Below are positions 1 through 9,389 of a stretch of DNA of 64,000 bases, piece by piece. This DNA is from Paramicrobacterium chengjingii (GTDB taxonomy: Bacteria; Actinomycetota; Actinomycetes; Actinomycetales; Microbacteriaceae). Position 1 is the stretch's first letter, and each line of letters opens with the position of its first letter. Below the pieces are notes generated by a model. It was not told where the DNA came from. It saw only the letters and a program-made list of their open reading frames with translations, and did not search any database. The stretch covers positions 1,736,001-1,800,000 of the forward strand of contig NZ_CP061169.1 of the NCBI RefSeq assembly GCF_011751765.2, written 5' to 3'. Position numbers and translations under genes: made by a program.

Positions 1-1400
1 CGGGAAAGATTGAACGAGCGGTTAAATGGGACGCTGCGATCGGCATCGCCCGCAAGATGCTCGAGTCGAAGATTGGCACCGTGCCTGTCTCGCCCTACAA
101 GGCACTCGACCTGTTGAAAGCGGCGAAGTCCGGGTCGAAAGCCGAGTGCTTCGCGCTCGAAGATGACGCCCTCGCTGAACTGATCGCCGGTGAGCAGTTT
201 CGAGCCTCGGTGTACGCGTTCAATCTCGTGCAGAAGCGAGCAAAACGGCCGGCGGGTGCACCGGACAAAGACCTTGCGCAGCGCGTTACCAAGGTCGGTG
301 TCATCGGTGCAGGTCTCATGGCTACGCAATTCGCACTTCTCTTCGCACGGCGACTCCGTGTTCCCGTCGTGATCACCGATCTCGACCAGAAGCGTGTCGA
401 TCAGGGCGTGGCCACAATTCGGGCCGAGATCGACAAGCTGCACGAGAAGGGCCGCATCTCGTCAGACGAGAGCAATCGCCTTACTGCGCTCGTTCACGGT
501 ACGACGGATAAAGCAGAGTTCGCTGACTGCGACTGGGTGATCGAGGCGGTCTTCGAGGAGCTTGGCGTGAAACAAGATGTCTTCGCCGACATCGAACCGC
601 ACATTTCTCAGGAAGCTGTTCTCGCGACAAACACGTCGTCACTCTCCGTCGAGCAGATCGGCGCCAAGTTGAGGCATCCCGAACGCCTCGTCGGCTTCCA
701 TTTCTTCAACCCGGTTGCAGTGATGCCACTCATCGAGGTTGTGCGAACGCCGGGTGCGAGCGATGCCATTCTCGCAACGGCGATGGCGACGGCGAAGAGC
801 CTGCGAAAAAATGCTGTGATTACGCGAGATACCCCAGGATTTGTCGTGAATCGAGTGCTGGCGAAACTTCTCGGCGAGGCAATGCATGCCGTTGACAGCG
901 GTACGAGCTTTTCCGATGTTGATGCGGCACTGGCGCCACTTGGTCTGCCGATGGCGCCATCCGAACTGCTAGACCTCGTCGGGCTGCGCGTCGGTGCTCA
1001 CGTGCTCGACACTCACCATCGTGCGTTCCCTGACCGCTTCTACGACTCCGAGAATCTGCACAAGCTCGCCGAATACGGCGCGCTCTTCGAGAAAGATGCG
1101 AAGGGGAAGATCAAGGGCTTCGATAAGAAAGCTCTCAAGATCGTGTCGGGAGGAACCTCACCACTTGACACGAGCGAGATTCTCCGCCGCGTTCAAGACG
1201 GCTTGGCTGACGAGATTCATCGGATGCTGGACGACGGCGTCGTTCACGGTGCCGAAGACATTGATCTCTGCCTCATCCTTGGTGCCGGCTATCCGTTCCA
1301 GATGGGCGGTGTCACACCCTATCTCGACCGAGTCGGCGCTAGTGAACGAGTGTTCTCAGATACCTTCCATCACCCTCCGATGACGGCACTCGGCGAATAA
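1..1400 (+). CDS. 3-hydroxyacyl-CoA dehydrogenase, C-terminal part of a fatty acid oxidation multifunctional protein (5' partial)
   Basis: The reading frame is open from the left edge of the window, so the true start lies outside; the first internal ATG is at 57. The visible part has a Rossmann NAD-binding segment (VGVIGAGLMATQFALLFARR, about residue 80 after that ATG) and the dehydrogenase segment GFHFFNPVAVMPLIEVV with its catalytic histidine. After these come DTPGFVVNRVL and the C-terminal helical 3HCDH domain. This is the layout of the dehydrogenase half of FadB/FadJ-type proteins, which oxidise 3-hydroxyacyl-CoA to 3-ketoacyl-CoA in beta-oxidation. The enoyl-CoA hydratase half would be upstream of the window. 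The gene ends at a strong hairpin facing dxs. The glycine-rich loop reads GLMATQ where GLMGxG is more usual, a modest divergence. Confidence 0.93.
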   Translation, partial: GKIERAVKWDAAIGIARKMLESKIGTVPVSPYKALDLLKAAKSGSKAECFALEDDALAELIAGEQFRASVYAFNLVQKRAKRPAGAPDKDLAQRVTKVGVIGAGLMATQFALLFARRLRVPVVITDLDQKRVDQGVATIRAEIDKLHEKGRISSDESNRLTALVHGTTDKAEFADCDWVIEAVFEELGVKQDVFADIEPHISQEAVLATNTSSLSVEQIGAKLRHPERLVGFHFFNPVAVMPLIEVVRTPGASDAILATAMATAKSLRKNAVITRDTPGFVVNRVLAKLLGEAMHAVDSGTSFSDVDAALAPLGLPMAPSELLDLVGLRVGAHVLDTHHRAFPDRFYDSENLHKLAEYGALFEKDAKGKIKGFDKKALKIVSGGTSPLDTSEILRRVQDGLADEIHRMLDDGVVHGAEDIDLCLILGAGYPFQMGGVTPYLDRVGASERVFSDTFHHPPMTALGE

Positions 1401-1412
1401 CCGCGCCTGGCG

Positions 1413-1450
1413 AAAAGCGAGCTGCTCTGACCGGAGTAGCTCGCTTTTTT
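1413..1450. terminator. Bidirectional intrinsic terminator between the dehydrogenase gene and dxs
   Basis: An 11-bp perfect stem (AAAAGCGAGCT, 1413-1423, with AGCTCGCTTTT, 1438-1448) has a 14-nt loop and ends in TTTTTT on the plus strand. A-rich bases at the left foot give a U-run in the other direction too. It lies between the stop codons of two convergent genes. Confidence 0.92.
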
Positions 1451-1456
1451 GCGGAA

Positions 1457-3412
1457 TCAGCTGATCTTCTTGTCGCTCGACTCTGCGTGCACACCCCTGG
1501 CATCTGAGTCGCTCGTTGGCCGTGCAATCGGAATTCTGCTGCCCAAGACCTGAGCGACAACGTCCCGGGCGATCTGACGACCGGTCAGACCGGCATCTTC
1601 CAGAATCTCCTCTCGAGACCCGTGAGAGATGAATTCATCTGGCATTCCCAGCTCGTCGACAGCTGTGTCGACCCCTGCTCCACGGAGAACCTGCCTGATG
1701 CGTGTGCCGATTCCCCCGACACGAACTCCGTCTTCGATCGTGATGACAAGCCGGTGGTCTCGCGCAAGGTCGACAACGCTTGTTGCGACAGGCACGACCC
1801 AGCGCGGATCGACAACTGTGGCGCCGATGCCCTGATCTGCGAGCCTGTCCGCCACATCAAGAGCGGTGCCGGCCATCGAGCCGACGGCGACGATGAGCAC
1901 GTCTTTGTCGTCGCACGACCGCAGAACATCCACGCCGTCATCACATCTGTATTCAGCTGGAAGCGGGTCACTCACTGCACCTTTGGGGAAGCGAACGACG
2001 GTCGGGGCATCGCCAACGGCCACGGCCTCGGTCAACTCTTCGCGCAATCGTTCCGCGTCACGAGGGGCAGCGATGCGAATGTGCGGCACTGCCTGCAGAA
2101 TGGAGAGATCCCAGATGCCATGATGCGATGGACCGTCGGGTCCAGTGATCCCCGAGCGATCGAGAACGAAGGTCACACCTGCCTTGTGCAGTGCGACGTC
2201 CATGAGCACTTGATCGAACGCCCGATTCATGAAAGTCGCATAGAGAGCAACGACGGGGTGTAGCCCACCGTAGGCAAGACCTGCGGCGCTCGTCACTGCG
2301 TGTTGCTCGGCGATCCCGACATCGTGCACACGATGGGGAAACTTCTCTGCAAAGAGGTGGAGACCCGTCGGGCGCAGCATCGCAGCTGTAATGGCCACGA
2401 TCTTCTCGTTCTGCGCGCCGAGCTGCAGAAGGCTCTCGCTAAAAACACGTGTCCAGGATTCGCTGGCATCCGTCGCCGTCGGACGCCCCGTTGCCGGGTC
2501 GATCTTTCCCACGGCGTGGAATTGATCGACCTCGTCGTGTCGGGCCGGAGGATAACCGCGACCCTTCTCCGTGATGGCGTGCACGATCACAGGTGCGGCA
2601 TAGTCGCGCGCCTGCTCGAGGGCCTCCCTCATCGCGCTGATGTCGTGCCCATCGATCGGCCCGACATACTTGATGTCGAGGTTCGAATACAGTGCCGCAT
2701 TGTTCGTAAATCGGCTGAGAAATCCGTGGATGCCGCCGCGCACACCGCGATAGACAGCGCGCCCGGGTCGTCCCATACGATTGAACGCAGCTTCACTCGA
2801 ACGGTACAGCGATCGGTACGTTCTGCCCGTGCGTACAGTGTTGAGGTATCGGGCCATTCCGCCAATCGTTGGCGCATAGGACCGGCCATTGTCGTTAACA
2901 ATGATGATCAGGCGGCGTGTGTTGTCATCAGAAATGTTATTGAGAGCTTCCCAGGTCATTCCACCGGTGAGCGCCCCGTCGCCCACTACGGCGACGACAC
3001 ATCTGTCGTGTTGCCCCGTGAGCTCAAATGCGCGAGAGACGCCGTCCGCCCAGCTCAGCGAACTTGACGCGTGCGAGCTCTCGACGATGTCGTGGGCAGA
3101 CTCGGATCGCTGCGGGTACCCGGCGAGCCCACCTCGCTGGCGCAGTCGTGAGAAGTCCTGTCGTCCGGTGATCAGCTTGTGAACGTACGACTGATGACCC
3201 GTGTCAAAGATGACGGCATCGTGCGGCGAATCGAACGTGCGATGAAGAGCCACGGTGAGTTCGACAACACCGAGGTTGGGCCCGAGATGGCCGCCCGTCT
3301 GCGAAACTTCGCTGATTAAGAACTGCCTGATCTCCTCGGCAAGTTGTTCAAGTTGTGCCCCAGACAGCGCATCGAGATCTCGTGGGCCAGAGATCGACTC
3401 AAGAAGCGTCAT
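1457..3412 (-). CDS. dxs: 1-deoxy-D-xylulose-5-phosphate synthase
   Basis: This thiamine-diphosphate enzyme condenses pyruvate and glyceraldehyde 3-phosphate, the first step of the MEP isoprenoid pathway in the cytoplasm. The frame is open further upstream, but the family N-terminus (MTLLESISGPRDL) begins at the ATG at 3412, preceded by GCGAGG about nine bases away. That gives 651 residues, normal for the family. Visible features are the N-terminal TPP domain with GHQSYVHKLITGR, the TPP/Mg motif VVGDGALTGGMTWEALNN, a central transketolase-like domain with DRSGITGPDGPSHHG, and the C-terminal transketolase fold. It is transcribed in the same direction as acnA upstream, but a hairpin separates them, so it probably has its own promoter. 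Confidence 0.96.
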   Translation of the reverse strand: MTLLESISGPRDLDALSGAQLEQLAEEIRQFLISEVSQTGGHLGPNLGVVELTVALHRTFDSPHDAVIFDTGHQSYVHKLITGRQDFSRLRQRGGLAGYPQRSESAHDIVESSHASSSLSWADGVSRAFELTGQHDRCVVAVVGDGALTGGMTWEALNNISDDNTRRLIIIVNDNGRSYAPTIGGMARYLNTVRTGRTYRSLYRSSEAAFNRMGRPGRAVYRGVRGGIHGFLSRFTNNAALYSNLDIKYVGPIDGHDISAMREALEQARDYAAPVIVHAITEKGRGYPPARHDEVDQFHAVGKIDPATGRPTATDASESWTRVFSESLLQLGAQNEKIVAITAAMLRPTGLHLFAEKFPHRVHDVGIAEQHAVTSAAGLAYGGLHPVVALYATFMNRAFDQVLMDVALHKAGVTFVLDRSGITGPDGPSHHGIWDLSILQAVPHIRIAAPRDAERLREELTEAVAVGDAPTVVRFPKGAVSDPLPAEYRCDDGVDVLRSCDDKDVLIVAVGSMAGTALDVADRLADQGIGATVVDPRWVVPVATSVVDLARDHRLVITIEDGVRVGGIGTRIRQVLRGAGVDTAVDELGMPDEFISHGSREEILEDAGLTGRQIARDVVAQVLGSRIPIARPTSDSDARGVHAESSDKKIS

Positions 3413-3459
3413 GCAGCAGCACCTCGCAGGAACGTGAATCCGATAAGCATCAACTCTAC

Positions 3460-3505
3460 GCCGATGCCCCTGGTCCGCTCGCACGGAGCGCCCAGGGGCA
3501 TCGGC
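3460..3505 (-). terminator. Terminator-like hairpin after acnA
   Basis: A 14-bp perfect inverted repeat (GCCGATGCCCCTGG, 3460-3473, with its complement at 3492-3505) lies 7 nt downstream of the acnA stop codon. There is no clear U-run on the minus strand, as is common for actinobacterial terminators. Confidence 0.75.
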
Positions 3506-3512
3506 AGGTCAG

Positions 3513-6326
3513 TTAGGAAGCAAGGCTGCGAAGCACGTACTGCAGGATTCCCCCGTTGCGGTAGTAATCCGCCTCTCCCGGCGTATCGATTCGGACGACA
3601 GCGTCGAACTCAACGGGCTGCTTACCCTCGGCGGAGTGCTCGCTCGCTGTTGCCGTGACGTGCACCGTCGACGGCGTCTTTCCGTTGTTCAGCTCGTCGA
3701 TTCCTGAAATTGCATAGACCTCGGTTCCATCGAGTCCGAGGTCGTCGGCCGTCTTCCCCGCAGGGAATTGAAGCGGGATGACACCCATTCCGATCAGGTT
3801 CGAGCGGTGAATGCGCTCGAAGCTCTCAGCGATGACGGCGTGCACACCAAGAAGTGACGTTCCCTTGGCCGCCCAGTCGCGGCTCGAGCCGGAGCCGTAC
3901 TCCTTGCCGGCGAGGATGACCAGCGGGGTGCCTGCCGCCTGATAGCGCTCGGATGCGTCGTAGATCGGCGCCTGTGGAGCATCCGTCTGCGTAAAGTCGC
4001 GGGTGAACCCACCCTCGACGTCCGTGAGCAAAAGGTTGCGAAGGCGAATGTTAGCGAAGGTTCCGCGGATCATGACCTCGTGGTTGCCTCGACGTGATCC
4101 ATACGAGTTGAAGTCACGACGCGCGATGCCGTGATCGCTGAGGTAGCGACCTGCGGGGCTGTCTGCCTTGATCGAACCTGCCGGGCTGATGTGGTCGGTC
4201 GTAACAGAGTCCCCCAGCTTGGCCAGCACCCGAGCGCCCGAAATGTTTGAGACGGGTGTTGTCTCAAGCGTCATGCCATCGAAGTACGGAGGCTTGCGCA
4301 CGTATGTCGAATCGCTGTTCCACTCAAATGTCGACCCCGTCGGGGTGGGAAGCGACCGCCACCGTTCATCGCCGTCAAACACGCCGCTGTACTCGTGAGA
4401 AAACATGTCGCTCGAGATCGAACTGTCGATAGTCGCCTGAACTTCATCTGCGTCTGGCCAGATATCCTTCAGGAAAACATCGTTGCCATCAGCATCCGTG
4501 CCGAGCGGGTCAATATCGAAGTCGAAGTTCATCGAACCGGCAAGGGCGTAAGCGATGACGAGTGGCGGGCTCGCAAGGTAGTTCATCTTCACATCGGGGT
4601 TGATGCGACCCTCGAAGTTTCGGTTGCCAGACAACACGGCGGTAACGGCAAGATCGCTGTCGTTTACCGCGGCAGAGATATCGTCTTCGAGCGGACCCGA
4701 GTTGCCGATGCAGGTCGTGCAGCCGTAGCCGACAGTGTAGAAACCGAGGGCTTCGAGATCGGAGGTGAGGCCGGCCTTCTCGTAATAATCGGTGACAACC
4801 TTCGAACCCGGCGCGAGCGTGGTCTTGACCCAGGGCTTAGCAGTGAGACCCTTCGCCGCGGCATTCCGAGCAAGAAGTCCGGCAGCAAGCATCACCGACG
4901 GGTTCGAAGTGTTGGTGCACGAGGTGATCGCGGCGATGGCGACGGCGCCGTGGTCGAGGGTAAAGGAATCTCCACCGTCACGCTCGACCTTCGTCGGCTT
5001 GGAAGCCGTGCGTGGAGCGTGGCTCAAGTGGCTGTGGCTATGCACGACGTGCTCGTCTTCCGGTGTGTTCCCCGGGGGATCCGAAGCAGGGAAGGACTCA
5101 GATACCTCTAGGTCGACGAGGTCATGAGTGACGTCGGCGTAATTGTGCAGGTCGGACTCGAACTGAGTTTTCGCCTCTGTGAGCTGAATGCGGTCCTGGG
5201 GTCGTTTCGGACCGGCGATCGACGGCACGACAGTGGAGAGGTCAAGCTCAAGGTACTCACTGAACTCGGGCTCGATACTCGGGTCGTGCCACAGGCTCTG
5301 TTCTTTAGAGTACGTCTCAACGAGAGCGATCTGCTCTTCGCTACGACCTGTCAGCCGCATGTAATCAAGAGTGACGTCGTCGATCGGGAAGATCGCTGCT
5401 GTCGATCCAAACTCGGGGCTCATGTTTCCGATGGTCGCGCGGTTAGCGAGCAGGACGGCGGCAACGCCAGAGCCGTAGAACTCCACGAACTTACCGACGA
5501 CTCCGTGCTCGCGAAGCTTCTCGGTGATCGTGAGAACGACATCGGTCGCTGTGACACCAGACGGGATGTCTCCCGTGAGCTTGAAGCCCACGACCTTGGG
5601 AATCAGCATCGATACGGGCTGACCGAGCATCGCGGCTTCAGCCTCAATGCCGCCGACACCCCAGCCCAGTACACCGAGCCCGTTGACCATCGTGGTGTGC
5701 GAGTCGGTCCCAACCAGAGTGTCAGGGTATGCCTGGATCGCGCCATTCACCTCACGCGTGTAGGTGACGCGTGCCAGGTACTCGATGTTCACCTGGTGGA
5801 CGATTCCCGTGCCCGGGGGAACGACTTTGAAGTCTTCAAACGCGCTCTGACCCCAGCGGAGGAACTGATACCGCTCTCCGTTGCGCTCGTATTCGATCTC
5901 GACGTTACGTTCGAGTGCTTCCGTTGTGCCAAAGACGTCGGCGATCACCGAGTGATCGATCACGAGCTCCGCGGGTGACAACGGGTTGATCTTGTTCGGG
6001 TCTCCCCCGAGCTCCACGAATGCCTCACGCATTGTGGCGAGATCAACGATGCACGGAACGCCCGTAAAGTCCTGCATGACGACGCGCGCGGGCGTGAACT
6101 GAATCTCCGTATTCGGCTCGGCCTTGGGATCCCAAGCACCAAGGGCGTCGATGTGCGCCTTCGTGATGTTTGCACCGTCTTCAGTGCGAAGCAGGTTCTC
6201 GAGGAGGATCTTCAGGCTGAATGGCAGCTTCTCGTAGCCGTTGACGGCATCGAGGCGAAAGATCTCGTAGTCGGAGTCACCGACTGTCAGGGTGCTCTTA
6301 GCTCCAAAGCTATTTACCGTGGACAC
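3513..6326 (-). CDS. acnA: Aconitate hydratase
   Basis: Aconitase interconverts citrate and isocitrate in the TCA cycle with a [4Fe-4S] cluster. The 937-residue length fits actinobacterial AcnA. The cluster ligands are visible in [11 protein letters not shown] (about residue 475) and in [14 protein letters not shown] (about 540). The swivel domain follows, with [16 protein letters not shown] near the C-terminus. A charged, histidine-rich insertion ([15 protein letters not shown]) sits just before the first cysteine motif and looks like a surface loop. The start is GTG at 6326 ([13 protein letters not shown]) with a good upstream GGAGAGG. A 20-bp perfect palindrome about 120 bp upstream is a likely operator. 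Cytoplasmic. Confidence 0.97.
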   Translation of the reverse strand: MSTVNSFGAKSTLTVGDSDYEIFRLDAVNGYEKLPFSLKILLENLLRTEDGANITKAHIDALGAWDPKAEPNTEIQFTPARVVMQDFTGVPCIVDLATMREAFVELGGDPNKINPLSPAELVIDHSVIADVFGTTEALERNVEIEYERNGERYQFLRWGQSAFEDFKVVPPGTGIVHQVNIEYLARVTYTREVNGAIQAYPDTLVGTDSHTTMVNGLGVLGWGVGGIEAEAAMLGQPVSMLIPKVVGFKLTGDIPSGVTATDVVLTITEKLREHGVVGKFVEFYGSGVAAVLLANRATIGNMSPEFGSTAAIFPIDDVTLDYMRLTGRSEEQIALVETYSKEQSLWHDPSIEPEFSEYLELDLSTVVPSIAGPKRPQDRIQLTEAKTQFESDLHNYADVTHDLVDLEVSESFPASDPPGNTPEDEHVVHSHSHLSHAPRTASKPTKVERDGGDSFTLDHGAVAIAAITSCTNTSNPSVMLAAGLLARNAAAKGLTAKPWVKTTLAPGSKVVTDYYEKAGLTSDLEALGFYTVGYGCTTCIGNSGPLEDDISAAVNDSDLAVTAVLSGNRNFEGRINPDVKMNYLASPPLVIAYALAGSMNFDFDIDPLGTDADGNDVFLKDIWPDADEVQATIDSSISSDMFSHEYSGVFDGDERWRSLPTPTGSTFEWNSDSTYVRKPPYFDGMTLETTPVSNISGARVLAKLGDSVTTDHISPAGSIKADSPAGRYLSDHGIARRDFNSYGSRRGNHEVMIRGTFANIRLRNLLLTDVEGGFTRDFTQTDAPQAPIYDASERYQAAGTPLVILAGKEYGSGSSRDWAAKGTSLLGVHAVIAESFERIHRSNLIGMGVIPLQFPAGKTADDLGLDGTEVYAISGIDELNNGKTPSTVHVTATASEHSAEGKQPVEFDAVVRIDTPGEADYYRNGGILQYVLRSLAS

Positions 6327-6446
6327 GTTGCCTCTCCTTCGTTGGCGCTTGTTTCGGGCGCACGCTCAGAGTCAATTCTGACCTTCCGACACTCCTACAG
6401 CTAGCAAGGTGCACCTAACAGGACGCTCATAAGTGTCGGCGAATAT

Positions 6447-6466
6447 TTATCTTGATGTCAAGATAA
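6447..6466. promoter_or_regulatory. Palindromic operator upstream of acnA
   Basis: TTATCTTGATGTCAAGATAA has 9-bp perfect arms around a 2-bp centre. Read on the minus strand it contains TTGACA, a possible -35 element for acnA, so a bound repressor would block RNA polymerase. Symmetry and spacing are those of MarR-family operators. The MarR-type regulator TamR of Streptomyces is reported to control aconitase, but I am recalling that link and have not compared its site. Confidence 0.6.
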
Positions 6467-6471
6467 CACTA

Positions 6472-7212
6472 TCAGGTCTGGTGATCGTGCTCTGCAGCGG
6501 CACGCTTCTTTCGCACTGACGTGACGGCAAGCCAAGTCACGACAAGAAGCGGAGCGTACAGAGGGATACCGAGCACCAGCTTGATCGTCCCGAGTGCCAC
6601 GAAGCTGCCGGCGAAGTACAGCGGGAGTTCAATGACGAGCCGGAGCGCGAACATCGTGGCCCAGACCCACGTGAGACCCGCGTAGAAACGTCTGAGACCG
6701 TTGTCTTGGCGCCACCCATTGCCATCACCGGTAAGAACACCGACCAGCACACCGATCAGCGGCCAGCGGGCGAAAACCGAGACTGCGAGAGCAATCAGGT
6801 AGATTCCGTTCGTCCAGAAACCCGGAAGGTAGAAGTCCTCAGCATTTCCGGTAATCGCCGCAAGTGCCGCTGAGATGCCGATCGCGATCAGCCCCGTGAT
6901 TGCCTGCAGGAGCGTTTGGCGCTGGATCAGCCGAACGATAGTGAAGATCACGCCGATCACACTTGCGGCGACAATGGCAGGAAGAAGCTGCCGGCTGACG
7001 GTGTAGGCGACGAGGAAGACAAGCCCAGGCAGAATCGCCTCGAGGATGCCGCGGACGCCGCCCATTGCAGCGATCAGCGTCTTCGCATCGAGCGATTCGG
7101 CAGAACCGAGCGCCGAGAGAGATGACTTGCCAGCTGCCTTGCCGATCTCGGACGACAATGCGTCTCGTGTCGACGGCGTCTCCTCTGATGACCGTGAATC
7201 GCTGTTGCTCAT
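6472..7212 (-). CDS. DUF3159 family integral membrane protein
   Basis: This 246-residue protein has a charged N-terminal region of about 45 residues followed by roughly six hydrophobic segments (for example ILEAILPGLVFLVAYTV, AIVAASVIGVIFTIV and LIAIGISAALAAITG). The C-terminus is basic and cytoplasmic (RKKRAAAEHDHQT). The pattern and the conserved GFWTNGIYLIAL and RFYAGLTWVWATMF stretches match DUF3159, an actinobacterial family without a known function. Its ATG directly abuts the stop codon of the DUF3710 gene, so it is the last gene of the dut-DUF3710-DUF3159 run. That link to nucleotide metabolism genes is conserved in many actinobacteria, but no function can be assigned from it. Confidence 0.88.
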   Translation of the reverse strand: MSNSDSRSSEETPSTRDALSSEIGKAAGKSSLSALGSAESLDAKTLIAAMGGVRGILEAILPGLVFLVAYTVSRQLLPAIVAASVIGVIFTIVRLIQRQTLLQAITGLIAIGISAALAAITGNAEDFYLPGFWTNGIYLIALAVSVFARWPLIGVLVGVLTGDGNGWRQDNGLRRFYAGLTWVWATMFALRLVIELPLYFAGSFVALGTIKLVLGIPLYAPLLVVTWLAVTSVRKKRAAAEHDHQT

Positions 7213-7905
7213 TTACGTAGCTTGGCCTGGTTGCTCGGGCATTTTCAACGGAATCAGGTCTCGAGGGGGCATGGCCTGCCCGCCGCGGACGACAACGATG
7301 CTGCGGAAGAGATCGTCGATTTTGTCCGCAGCTTCCCCCTCGCGCGCGCCGGCTCCTGCAACGACCCCGCGAAGAAACCAACGCGGACCGTCGACGCCAA
7401 TGAATCGAGCATCCCGGGTCTTCGAGCTATCGCCCTGGGCTGCAACGGGGACGCTGGCCATCAGCTCTCGTCCGAAGGGACCGTCAACGTCGTGAGTCGT
7501 TCCGCCCTGTTTGTCGATCTGGTCGCGGATCTGATCGCGCGTCTCGTGCCACAGACCACGGCCGCGAGGTGCGGCAAACGGCTGTACCTGGAGAGTTGAG
7601 TCGGCGTAGTCGAGGCCGACGGCGACGATGCGCTTTGACGATTCTTCAACTTCGAGTCGAAGGTTGAGTCCTTCTCGAGGAAGAATCTTTACTCCCCCCA
7701 GGTCGATGTAGGGGCGAATGGGATTCGCCTCCGTCTCGTCGAACGGGCCGTTCTCTTCTCGGTCGGCGGGCGCCGACTTCTCTGACGGATCGATCTCGAT
7801 CTCGTCAGCCTCGTCAGCCTCGTCAGCACCTTCTGCTTCGTCGATGACGTCATCGTCGAGCTCTGTCTCGGACGACGCCTCGGTCTTCTTCTTGCGCAAG
7901 ATCAT
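7213..7905 (-). CDS. DUF3710 family protein
   Basis: The protein has 230 residues. The first 60 are very acidic and low in complexity (DEAEGADEADEADEIEID) after a basic start (MILRKKKTE). The remainder is the conserved DUF3710 domain, with PYIDLGGVKILP, LHD-like segments, GRELMASVPV and FIGVDGPRWFLRGVVAG. The family is actinobacterial and uncharacterised. Its ATG overlaps the dut stop codon as ATGA (7902-7905), so translation of the two is probably coupled. No signal peptide or membrane segment is seen, so it is probably cytoplasmic. Confidence 0.88.
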   Translation of the reverse strand: MILRKKKTEASSETELDDDVIDEAEGADEADEADEIEIDPSEKSAPADREENGPFDETEANPIRPYIDLGGVKILPREGLNLRLEVEESSKRIVAVGLDYADSTLQVQPFAAPRGRGLWHETRDQIRDQIDKQGGTTHDVDGPFGRELMASVPVAAQGDSSKTRDARFIGVDGPRWFLRGVVAGAGAREGEAADKIDDLFRSIVVVRGGQAMPPRDLIPLKMPEQPGQAT

Positions 7906-8360
7906 GATTCAGCTCCTGTCTGGCGTGCTTGGTATCCGGTCGAGCCAAAGCCCGACGCCCCTCGAGCGCTGTCGGGGAGCCTGTCCACGGGCACAAACCG
8001 CGCCTGTGTGACCGGCATAACAATCATCTGAGCGATTCGGTCGCCCTCCGCAATGCTGTATGCCTCACGGGCGTCCGTGTTCAAGAGAATCACCTTGATT
8101 TCGCCTCGGTATCCCGAGTCGATCGTCCCCGGGCTGTTGACGATTGTGATCCCGTGCTTCGCGGCGAGCCCACTTCGGGGCACGATGAACGCTGCGAACC
8201 CGTTGGGAAGTGCAATAGAGACCCCGGTGCCGACGAGCGCCCTCTCCCCTGGCTCAAGCCTCACGGATTCGGCCGCGACGAGATCGGCGCCAGCATCAAA
8301 TGGGTGGGCGTAGCTCGGGGGCTGGGGCGCGATAATAGGTATGTCTGCGCTTTCAGTCAC
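7902..8360 (-). CDS. dut: Deoxyuridine 5'-triphosphate nucleotidohydrolase (dUTPase)
   Basis: dUTPase hydrolyses dUTP to dUMP and pyrophosphate. This keeps uracil out of DNA and supplies dUMP for thymidylate synthesis. The open frame extends much further upstream, but homology begins at the GTG at 8360 (TESADIPIIAP), giving 152 residues, the usual size of a trimeric dUTPase subunit. The family motifs are in order: DAGADLVA, PRSGLAAKHGI, NSPGTIDSGYRGEI, GDRIAQMIV, and the C-terminal lid RGASGFGSTG, which closes over the active site of the neighbouring subunit. The stop overlaps the next start (ATGA). Only 39 bp separate it from the divergent DUF3093 gene, so their promoters must be closely packed. 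Confidence 0.95.
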   Translation of the reverse strand: MTESADIPIIAPQPPSYAHPFDAGADLVAAESVRLEPGERALVGTGVSIALPNGFAAFIVPRSGLAAKHGITIVNSPGTIDSGYRGEIKVILLNTDAREAYSIAEGDRIAQMIVMPVTQARFVPVDRLPDSARGASGFGSTGYQARQTGAES

Positions 8361-8399
8361 AGATCGAGAATAGTGCAGAAACCTGATCGAAGAGGGACA

Positions 8400-8864
8400 T
8401 TGACTACCTATCACGAACGCATCTGGGCCGCGAAGTGGATCCCCTGGGCGCTTCTCCTCGTCATTCCAGCCACCCTGATTGTGCTGCAGCCCGTGTCGTG
8501 GCTTGTCGGCGCCATCACTGCACCGATTCTCTACCTTGCGTGCCTGACCCTCTGGGTCGTGTCTGCAGCCACCGTGGAGATTCGGGACGGGACGTTGCAC
8601 GCCGGACGTGCCCGTATCGGCATCGAGTTTCTCGGGGAGGCCGAAGCGATCCTTTCTGAGGACGCGTTTGCTGCTCGCGGGCGCGATCTCAACCCTCGAG
8701 CGTGGCTACTGATCCGCGGCGGAGTGAAAGACGTTGTACGAGTGCCTGTGAGCGACCCTGACGACCCGACGCCGTACTGGCTGCTCTCGACGCGCTCCGC
8801 ACAAGCGTTGGCCGCCGCGATCAACGATGCGCGACGGCCAACGGCTCGAATTGAGGGCGAATAG
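8400..8864 (+). CDS. DUF3093 family membrane protein
   Basis: This is a small membrane protein of 154 residues with two hydrophobic segments near the N-terminus (WIPWALLLVIPATLIVL and LVGAITAPILYLACLTLWVV). A soluble domain of about 95 residues follows, containing TVEIRDGTLHAGRARI and PYWLLSTRSAQALAAAI. That fits DUF3093 of actinobacteria, whose function is unknown. A longer frame runs back into dut, but the TTG at 8400 preceded by GAAGAGGGA is the best start, because upstream codons are antisense to dut. The stop codon directly abuts the stop of the convergent DUF4193 gene. Confidence 0.82.
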   Translation: MTTYHERIWAAKWIPWALLLVIPATLIVLQPVSWLVGAITAPILYLACLTLWVVSAATVEIRDGTLHAGRARIGIEFLGEAEAILSEDAFAARGRDLNPRAWLLIRGGVKDVVRVPVSDPDDPTPYWLLSTRSAQALAAAINDARRPTARIEGE

Positions 8865-9158
8865 TCAGGAAGCGCACTCCTTGCACACGGGGCCCAGCTT
8901 CTCTTGGTGATCAAGCTGCGAGCGGTGCTTCACGATAAAGCAGCTCACGCAGGTGAACTCGTCTGCCTGGGGAGGCAGCACAACGACGTCCAGGTCGACG
9001 TCAGAGAGATCTGCTCCCGGCAGGTCATAACCGCCGGGATTGTCGGCGTCTTCGACGTCTACGGTGCCTGACATCTTGTCAGGAACCCGCTCCTTGAGTG
9101 CCTCAATGGAGTCGGAGTCTTCCTCCGTCTTACGGGGCGCGTCGTAATCCGTTGCCAT
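8865..9158 (-). CDS. DUF4193 family zinc-ribbon protein
   Basis: This acidic 97-residue protein begins with the family's typical MATDYDAPRKTEED at the ATG at 9158. A C-terminal pair of CxxC motifs (CVSC and CKEC, about 30 residues apart) probably binds one zinc ion. DUF4193 is conserved in actinobacteria, usually beside dut/DUF3093 and sepH, and its role is unknown. The region upstream to sepH (9159-9389) is a 231-bp divergent promoter region in which I see no further gene. Confidence 0.9.
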   Translation of the reverse strand: MATDYDAPRKTEEDSDSIEALKERVPDKMSGTVDVEDADNPGGYDLPGADLSDVDLDVVVLPPQADEFTCVSCFIVKHRSQLDHQEKLGPVCKECAS

Positions 9159-9389
9159 TCTTTTCCACTTCTCACTTTCAGGGGGGCCAAACAAAATCGG
9201 CGGCCACAGTTTGCACCATCGACTCGCAAAGAGCAAACCGCTTTCCGCTCACCGCGGTTGTTCGTCACAAGCAACTGCGACTGCGTTACAGAGGCAACTG
9301 ACGGCACGCCCGCGTTATTCCCGCGAAAACGGGGTAAAGCATGTGACGATGTGGGTTAAGAAGTAGCCAGCCGGAAAGGCGATTTGCTC

